36,651 bases of DNA. Origin: Sphingobium sp. TCM1. Lineage in GTDB: Bacteria; Pseudomonadota; Alphaproteobacteria; Sphingomonadales; Sphingomonadaceae. Numbering within the stretch: position 1 is the first letter of the stretch; every line of letters starts with the position of its first letter. The position numbers and the translations under genes are program-made. Below the pieces are notes generated by a model that was not told the origin of the DNA, ran no database searches, and worked only from the letters and a program-made list of their open reading frames with translations. The stretch is taken from assembly GCF_001650725.1 (NCBI RefSeq), contig NZ_LXVX01000015.1:1-36651 (forward strand), written 5' to 3'. Shown here piece by piece: positions 31,667 to 36,651 of this stretch.

Positions 31667-31694
31667 TGATGCATAAATCACTTTTGCATCAGGG
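31667..31694. repeat. Second copy of the TTTTGCATCAGGG repeat
   Basis: TGATGCATAAATCAC precedes TTTTGCATCAGGG (31682-31694), giving an inverted TGATGCA/TGCATCA pair. The following bases (TAAGGGGACG) resemble those after the first copy (AAGGGCACG), so the similarity extends to about 22 bp with one gap. The two copies are direct repeats 616 bp apart. Confidence 0.5.
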
Positions 31695-31752
31695 TAAGGG
31701 GACGTCCAACGCCGGGCCCGCTACCTTACGATAGATTCTGCCCGGTTCCGGA

Positions 31753-32305
31753 TTAGCGGACGATAGCGACCCCAAGCCGCAGTCGTGTCGCCTTGCGGTC
31801 ATAATCGAGCAGATTTTCGCCATAGCCAGCAAAGGCTTGGCCGAAGACATAGACGTTGAGGTTGGTGTCAACGATCTTGTCCAGCGGATAGGAAAGCTCA
31901 GCGTCTATTGCGCCCTTGCCCGACGAGAAATTAATGCGGCTGTTGGTAGTCAGTCGCAGCCCGTCGTCACGGCCAAACTCCGCGAACAAGGACGTGTGGC
32001 CGCGATAGCGTTTCACATCCGGATTGTCTTCAAGGTCACCGACATAGAAGGAGTAGCGCGGGCCCAGCGACAGCTTGTAGTCTCCGATCGGTATCGTCGC
32101 CACAGGCTGGACATAGAGGGTGTTGAGGCTGCGCGACGCCAACCCATCGCGGCCGTTGGACTCATGGCGCAGCCCCGCCTGTCCGCCGAACGCCAATGTG
32201 CCCTTCGATACGGCCGGTAGCAGGTAGAAAAGTTCGGGCATGAAATCGATGTTACGGAAGGGCGAAGAATCCCCGCCCAGATCCCAGAACAGGCGCTGGG
32301 TATAG
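31753..32305 (-). pseudogene. pldA: Outer-membrane phospholipase A, 5' part lost
   Basis: About 184 residues of the C-terminal barrel of OMPLA. GLRHESNGRDGLASRSLNTL holds the active-site pattern: His and Ser in HxSNG, and Asn in RSLN, 12 residues later. The end YGENLLDYDRKATRLRLGVA is the usual C-terminus. The N-terminal third and any signal peptide are missing because the gene is cut at the left end of the Tn3 transposon (32306); the frame that continues upstream is only antisense resolvase sequence. The missing 5' part is not seen on the far side of the transposon. Confidence 0.82.
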
Positions 32306-32350
32306 GGCCCAGTCGGCCCGAAGCTGCGATTTTGGCCATGTTGAAGAACA
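32306..32350 (+). repeat. Left inverted repeat of the Tn3-family transposon
   Basis: It begins GGCCCAGTCGGCCCGAAGCT and ends TTGAAGAACA. The first 30 bases are identical to the right end; mismatches are at repeat positions 31, 35 and 39. Confidence 0.88.
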
Positions 32351-32368
32351 AAGATTGAACATGGCGAT

Positions 32369-33235
32369 CTACCAGGCTCGCTCTTGTCCTCCAATCTCGT
32401 AAACATCGGTCTCGATCGAGCACCTGTAGCTCTCTGCGATGTTGAACATCTCTGTCTGGAGAGATGCGATCTCATCATCGAGGCTGACGCCATCGGCACC
32501 CTGATCATAGGCGACGGTCAGCGTGTAATCGCAGTTCCCGGTCTTTTGCATCTGGTAATCCCGCTCCAGCATCGCCTCAATGCGCTCGCGAGCGGGCTTT
32601 CTGCCACGACCATGCTTGTTGAAGTTCTCGATGGTCAGATGCAGGGCGATGGTGACAGAAGGCGGCTTTTCCGGCAGCCCGATCCTTGAAGGAATGACGT
32701 CAAGCGCCCGATAGACGGTCATTCTTGAGATCTTGAGGTCGCGCGCGACGCTGGCCTTGCTCGCGCCGGCGGTGATCCGGCGTCGGATTTCATCGTCATC
32801 GATGTTTTTCTTCCGGCCTTTGTAGACGCCTTCGGCGCGCGCCGCCTCGATCCCGGCGCGCTGCCGGTCCTTGATGAACGTCAGTTCCATGTCCGCGACC
32901 ATGCCCAGAATGGTGATCACCATCCGCCCCATGCTTCCGGCCGTCGTCACCTCCGGCTCAAGCACCCGCAATGAGGCTCCCTTCTGGTCGAGTTCATGAA
33001 CCAGATTGAGAACATCGCGTGTGGAGCGACCGAGCCGATCGAGACGCAGGACGACGAGTTCGTCATCGGCGCGCAGGAACTGCATGATCGTCTCAAGCTC
33101 CGTGCGTCCAGTGCGCGATGCGCCCGAGCCTGTTTCGGAGCGGAGGATTTCACAGCCCGCTGCCTTCAACCGGGCAACCTGGATGTCGAGATCCTGGTCG
33201 ATGGTGCTGACGCGGGCGTAGCCGACGCGGGTCAT
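32369..33235 (-). CDS. tnpR: Resolvase of the Tn3-family transposon with a C-terminal extension
   Basis: A 288-residue serine recombinase from MTRVGYARVSTIDQDLDIQV. DELVVLRLDRLGRSTRDVLN and ELTFIKDRQRAGIEAARAEG are the catalytic-domain and E-helix motifs, and SKASVARDLKISRMTVYRAL the DNA-binding helix-turn-helix, ending near residue 190. About 100 further residues follow (including FNKHGRGRKPARERIEAMLE), an addition that I cannot assign. The ATG at 33235 is favoured because catalytic homology starts there; an ATG at 33310 would extend it through the probable res region. It lies downstream of tnpA on the same strand. Confidence 0.88.
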   Translation of the reverse strand: MTRVGYARVSTIDQDLDIQVARLKAAGCEILRSETGSGASRTGRTELETIMQFLRADDELVVLRLDRLGRSTRDVLNLVHELDQKGASLRVLEPEVTTAGSMGRMVITILGMVADMELTFIKDRQRAGIEAARAEGVYKGRKKNIDDDEIRRRITAGASKASVARDLKISRMTVYRALDVIPSRIGLPEKPPSVTIALHLTIENFNKHGRGRKPARERIEAMLERDYQMQKTGNCDYTLTVAYDQGADGVSLDDEIASLQTEMFNIAESYRCSIETDVYEIGGQERAW

Positions 33236-33377
33236 GGGCAAATCCGTCACATTAGGGTGGCTTTGCCCTCGTACAGTAACATTGGTGACGGAACCACCCT
33301 TTTGTGACATGTCGTATATGTCACTTCCGATCGTCACGTTCGGGTGCACCCAAATGGTGCGAGCGGAAAGGCCCCGG
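33236..33377. promoter_or_regulatory. res: Probable res site of the complete transposon
   Basis: Between the tnpA stop and tnpR start are related motifs CGTCACATTAGGGTG (about 33246-33260) and CGTCACGTTCGGGTG (about 33334-33348), plus the dyad GTGACA/TGTCAC around 33307-33327. Repeated, partly inverted boxes beside the resolvase gene are expected of a res site and tnpR operator. Confidence 0.5.
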
Positions 33378-36287
33378 TCAGGCAGCAAGCCGCCCAAAAT
33401 CGATCCGGCTATTCAGATCGAGGTCGAAGCGGCCATAAGGATTGACGTGGCTGTAAATCAGCGGTGTGAGGCCGCGATAATCATCCGGCGTCATCCGGCC
33501 CGTCCATTTCGGTTCCACCAGCACGCTCTGAAGCATTCGGGTGTTCACATAGACAAGCGACGCTTGCAGCAAATGTAGCGCCAGGACCGAGAGCTGCTGC
33601 TCATCGATGCGGTTAGTGGCGATCTCGCCGCCCTTGCCGAAGAAAACGAACCCATTGGCACTGTTCCAGTTTTCAACGACATTCAGGCCTTCATGAATTT
33701 CGCGGCGGAAGGACTCCTCGCGCAGATACCGGCACAGGAAGATCGTCTTGACCGCGCGGCCCAGCTCACTCAACGCCTTGTAGGTCGGGTGCATCACCTC
33801 GGAGCGGCTAAACCGGCGCAGGATCGCCTCCGGGTCGGCGGTTTTTGTCTGCATCGCGGCTGCATATTTGACCATCTCGTCATATTGCTGCTCGATCTCA
33901 TCCCAGTTGATCGGACTGGAGAGGATCGGCTGCAAGTGGGGAAGCCGCGTTCGCATGCCGACATCGGGAAGAGCCAGCTTCTGGCGAGCGATCGCTTTCA
34001 GGCGGGGTGCAAGCTCAAATCCGAGAAGCCGGCAAAATGCAAAGCCAACCGCGCTTTGGCCATGACTATCAACATATTGTCGCTGGATTTCCATGTCGGT
34101 GCAATGGCGCAGCACGCCCTCGATCATGGAGGCGACCTCGGAGGAAGAGCAGCGCTTGAGCTGGGAATAGACGCATGTCGCGCGTCGTTCGACATGCCAG
34201 TAGATCATGACGCCCCGTCCACCATAACGCGCATGCCATTCCGTCATCAGGTTGCGATCCCAGGCTCCGAACTTTGTGGAATCTGACGCACAGGCCGTGC
34301 CGGCGTCCCCCCAGACTGCAGCATTGCGGATTGCCAGGGTCGCATTCGCAACCCTGGCACACGCCTCCTTGAGCGCCGCGGCATGAACGAAGCGGCGATG
34401 GACATGCAGCAGCTCTTCATAGCTGACATCGGGGGTGGCGCCGGCGATCCGCTTGAGCCCGGCATTCGTTCCCAGGCCGTAGAGGCATAGCAGGAGACGT
34501 TGATCCAGCGCGGTTTTCGGCAGTGCAACACGCGAGGCCGATGTTTCGAACGCTTCGAGAAGTCCCGTATCAAGGGCAGCCTCCTTCAGTACGTCGAGCA
34601 GCCCGGTCATCGGCCAGCGTTGGCCGATCTTGGTCTTGATCGAGGCGAGACCCCTGGGTTCGGGCAAGGGTTTGAACGGGGTGAGAGATATACGGTTCTC
34701 GCCGCGCCACAGCAGCCGAACCTTGTCGTTCCGGGGAATATTGGCATTGAGGAGCAACAGTTCCTGAGCAAGCTCTTCCCGGATGGCGCTTGAAAATGCA
34801 CGCGCATCCGCCGTCAGGTTCAATCCTGTGTAATATGCTTCTCGCCGCGCATCGAAGTCCTTGGGAAGATCGTCATCGGGATTGCGGTATCGGTCCGCCC
34901 CGACAACCCAGATTTCCTTAGAACGGATGCGATCGCGCAGTTGCGCGAGGACACAAAGCTCATAACTGATCCGGTTTACGCGCCCCTCTTCATCAATGAC
35001 GGAACTGCGCCATCTCGCCGGAATGACCTCGTCGACCGGCACTGCGTGCGGCGGCACGTAGCGGCATCCATCATCCACTTTGCTTCTGATCCAGTCCAGG
35101 GCCGCCAGCACCGGACGCCACACGGCGTTGTTCGACCGGAACTCCAGTGCCGAAAGCAGGCTTGGCAGCATACGGCGATAATGATTGGCCCATGACCTCC
35201 GCATCACCTTGTAGATCCGCCGATCCAAGGCGCCCTTTGCCTGGCTTTCCTTGATGATCGCCGCCAGTTTGTCCTTGCCGGCGATTGGGAAAATGACATC
35301 GCAGATGCGCCCGGATGGATCGTCGATCGAAGCGCTGGCAATCTCGACCAGGAGTCGCTCCTTGCCATAGACCCGCTCGATGTCTTTCGCGATATCGCCC
35401 ACCACCTTGCGTTTCGAGCGCGATCCGATCTTATGGACCGTCTCGATCAGCAGGTCGACCATCGCATCCGTAAGCTGAGCTTCCCGCGCCATCAGATAAA
35501 CGGCATAGAGCCCGAGCTGGCGCGCCGGTACATGCCGGCGCATCTCCGAGGCTTTCTCGCCGGCAACCCGGCGAACGATCTGATCGACCCATGCCTTGCC
35601 CGTGACCGATAGGAAATCTCGGGGAAGAGCAAGCCGTTGGATAAAGGCGAGTTTGGCGGTCACGCCAAGAATGTTTTCGAGCGTCGCCTGACCTGCATCC
35701 CCCTTCATCGTGTTGAAGCCGGTCGGGCCATCGGGATCGGCGAGCGAGGCTTCCAGCAAGGCGACCGCATCCGGCGCAAGCCGATCGCGGACTCGGGCCA
35801 ACAGGGCCTCCAGATAGAGGTGTCGTTGCGAACGGACGAGGCGTTCCAGCTCCTTGCGCGACGGCCCATAGATACGGCGGTCGCGGCACCACAGGAAAAC
35901 ATGCTCGAGCATGGCATTGATCGGCTGCCCGCCCGCACAAAGATCGTCGGAAATCCACCTCGACAACGCCCTGCGATCCGTCTGCGTCATACGGCGGAAC
36001 CCGAGATGCCGCAAAATCTCCGCGCAATGCCGGCGGGCGGTGCGCCCGGAAAAATCATAGTGGTTCACGGATTTGGCATCGAGACCAAGTTGCTCCGCCA
36101 GATACAAGACACCGTCGGAGGGTATCGACGCATGATCCGGCACAAAGAAGCCATGCCCGGCGAAAAATCTAAGCTGAACCGCCAATCCCAGTCGTGCCGT
36201 CTCCGCTTTGCCGGTCACGAACGCGATGTCCGAAAAACTCAGGCTCCAGGAGCCGATCAGATCCCCACTCGAAACGCCAAGGCTCAT
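33378..36287 (-). CDS. tnpA: Tn3-family transposase, full length
   Basis: A 969-residue DDE transposase. The catalytic region reads [20 protein letters not shown] (first Asp, about residue 690), [20 protein letters not shown] (second Asp, about 760) and [20 protein letters not shown] (Glu888). The N-terminal part supplies DNA binding. The frame is open from end to end, so it can be presumed active. It starts about 77 bases inside the right inverted repeat. Gene order is tnpA then tnpR on one strand, unlike the divergent pair in the older element at 9.6-12.4 kb, and the two transposases are only distantly similar. Confidence 0.95.
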   Translation of the reverse strand: MSLGVSSGDLIGSWSLSFSDIAFVTGKAETARLGLAVQLRFFAGHGFFVPDHASIPSDGVLYLAEQLGLDAKSVNHYDFSGRTARRHCAEILRHLGFRRMTQTDRRALSRWISDDLCAGGQPINAMLEHVFLWCRDRRIYGPSRKELERLVRSQRHLYLEALLARVRDRLAPDAVALLEASLADPDGPTGFNTMKGDAGQATLENILGVTAKLAFIQRLALPRDFLSVTGKAWVDQIVRRVAGEKASEMRRHVPARQLGLYAVYLMAREAQLTDAMVDLLIETVHKIGSRSKRKVVGDIAKDIERVYGKERLLVEIASASIDDPSGRICDVIFPIAGKDKLAAIIKESQAKGALDRRIYKVMRRSWANHYRRMLPSLLSALEFRSNNAVWRPVLAALDWIRSKVDDGCRYVPPHAVPVDEVIPARWRSSVIDEEGRVNRISYELCVLAQLRDRIRSKEIWVVGADRYRNPDDDLPKDFDARREAYYTGLNLTADARAFSSAIREELAQELLLLNANIPRNDKVRLLWRGENRISLTPFKPLPEPRGLASIKTKIGQRWPMTGLLDVLKEAALDTGLLEAFETSASRVALPKTALDQRLLLCLYGLGTNAGLKRIAGATPDVSYEELLHVHRRFVHAAALKEACARVANATLAIRNAAVWGDAGTACASDSTKFGAWDRNLMTEWHARYGGRGVMIYWHVERRATCVYSQLKRCSSSEVASMIEGVLRHCTDMEIQRQYVDSHGQSAVGFAFCRLLGFELAPRLKAIARQKLALPDVGMRTRLPHLQPILSSPINWDEIEQQYDEMVKYAAAMQTKTADPEAILRRFSRSEVMHPTYKALSELGRAVKTIFLCRYLREESFRREIHEGLNVVENWNSANGFVFFGKGGEIATNRIDEQQLSVLALHLLQASLVYVNTRMLQSVLVEPKWTGRMTPDDYRGLTPLIYSHVNPYGRFDLDLNSRIDFGRLAA

Positions 36288-36364
36288 AACGCCGCTCCCT
36301 TATCGGAGCGGAACGTCGTTCCTCGCATGGGCGATCGTCAACAACAACCAGCCCGTTCCCGACG

Positions 36365-36409
36365 TGTTCTCCAAGATGACCAAAATCGCAGCTTCGGGCC
36401 GACTGGGCC
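36365..36409 (-). repeat. Right inverted repeat of the Tn3-family transposon
   Basis: The minus strand begins GGCCCAGTCGGCCCGAAGCT, identical to the left end for 30 bases and 42 of 45 overall. Confidence 0.88.
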
Positions 36410-36632
36410 GTGTTGTAGTGACGCCGCCACGCCTCGATCAGCACCCTGGCTTCAGCGAGGGTGTAGAAAATCTCGCCGTTCAGCAGCTCATCCCGCAGCG
36501 AGCCGTTGAAGCTCTCGTTGTAGCCGTTCTCCCATGGCGAGCCCGGGGCGATGTAGAGCGTCTTCACGCCGATCTGCCTGAGCCAGGTCTGGACGGCGGC
36601 GGCGATGAACTCACTGCCATAGCACATTGGGA
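36410..36632 (-). CDS. IS3-family transposase (OrfB) fragment, truncated both sides
   Basis: About 74 residues of an rve-type integrase domain: [20 protein letters not shown], then [20 protein letters not shown] and [20 protein letters not shown], ending EAWRRHYNT. The motif [15 protein letters not shown] contains the catalytic Glu. Family members normally continue HYNTxRPHSALGYRPPAP; here the sequence switches to the Tn3 terminal repeat after HYNT. The upstream part lies beyond the contig end. The fragment cannot be functional on this side. Confidence 0.88.
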
Positions 36633-36651
36633 CTGTCTCTTATACACATCT
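36633..36651. other. Tn5 mosaic end / library adapter, not genomic
   Basis: The final 19 bases are CTGTCTCTTATACACATCT, the exact 19-bp Tn5 mosaic end used in tagmentation adapters. It marks an untrimmed read end at the edge of the contig. Confidence 0.93.

Larger units (their letters stand above)
32306..36409 (-). mobile_element. Complete Tn3-family transposon, 4104 bp, with 45-bp inverted repeats
   Basis: The ends match in inverted orientation over 45 bp (32306-32350 and 36365-36409) with three mismatches, starting GGCCCAGTCGGCCCGAAGCT. Inside are only a full-length transposase and a resolvase, both on the minus strand. The flanks differ: pldA on the left and an IS3 transposase on the right, and the 5-bp flanks (TATAG and GTGTT) do not match as a target duplication. 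So either a deletion or a rearrangement followed insertion. Confidence 0.85.

Noticed and set aside
31753..32508. Complete PldA of 251 residues
   Set aside because: The first roughly 67 residues come from the transposon end and antisense resolvase. Only sequence left of 32306 is phospholipase.
36169..36627. A 152-residue protein at the right end
   Set aside because: It is a chimera: the IS3 transposase stops at the Tn3 repeat and the rest is transposon end and antisense transposase sequence.

Overview
The window looks like a contig from a sphingomonad (order Sphingomonadales), most likely part of a plasmid. The basis is the GC-rich, Sphingomonas-like codon use, an IS6100 end, a large TonB-dependent receptor, an RPA-family RepA with iterons, a small ParA paired with a ribbon-helix-helix protein, and a Ti-type TraA relaxase. 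The left end lies inside IS6100. The last 19 bases are the Tn5 mosaic end used in sequencing libraries, so the contig stops at a library artefact and not at a biological end.

Region 1 (1-9.5 kb) is a catabolic island beside IS6100: alpha/beta hydrolase, crotonase-fold protein, AraC-type regulator, then a minus-strand run of TonB receptor, aldehyde dehydrogenase and DUF4345 membrane protein, with a GMC flavoprotein alcohol dehydrogenase transcribed divergently. Uptake receptor, alcohol oxidase and aldehyde oxidase under an AraC regulator resemble in kind the polyethylene-glycol (peg) gene set of Sphingopyxis, but the order differs and the substrate is not known.

Region 2 (9.6-13.9 kb) is a decayed Tn3-family transposon. 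Its transposase has lost the C-terminus and carries an amber stop. A resolvase and a translationally coupled 457-aa accessory protein remain, and the element appears to end inside an ECF sigma-factor gene.

Region 3 (14-25 kb) is the mobilisation block. A minus-strand run traA-DUF6118-DUF1971-serpin is very tightly packed, an unusual place for a lipoprotein serpin. A Ti-like oriT lies upstream of traA, and traC, traD, a small ORF, a frameshifted MNT-HEPN gene and the VirD4/TraG coupling protein run the other way. No mating-pair-formation genes are in the window.

Region 4 (25-31.7 kb) is replication and maintenance. It holds four mini-hairpins, a DnaA box, an AT-rich stretch and eight iterons (six at an exact 29-bp period) leading into repA, then parA plus an RHH protein, a frameshifted SprT-like gene, a RelB/YafQ-type toxin-antitoxin pair, a histidine phosphatase, a serine resolvase and a small secreted protein. 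Four arrays of an 8-bp-phased GTATANNN motif lie around these genes and look like the centromere and operators of the par system.

Region 5 (31.7-36.65 kb) is a complete 4104-bp Tn3-family transposon with 45-bp inverted repeats, lying between the 3' part of an outer-membrane phospholipase gene and a fragment of an IS3-family transposase.
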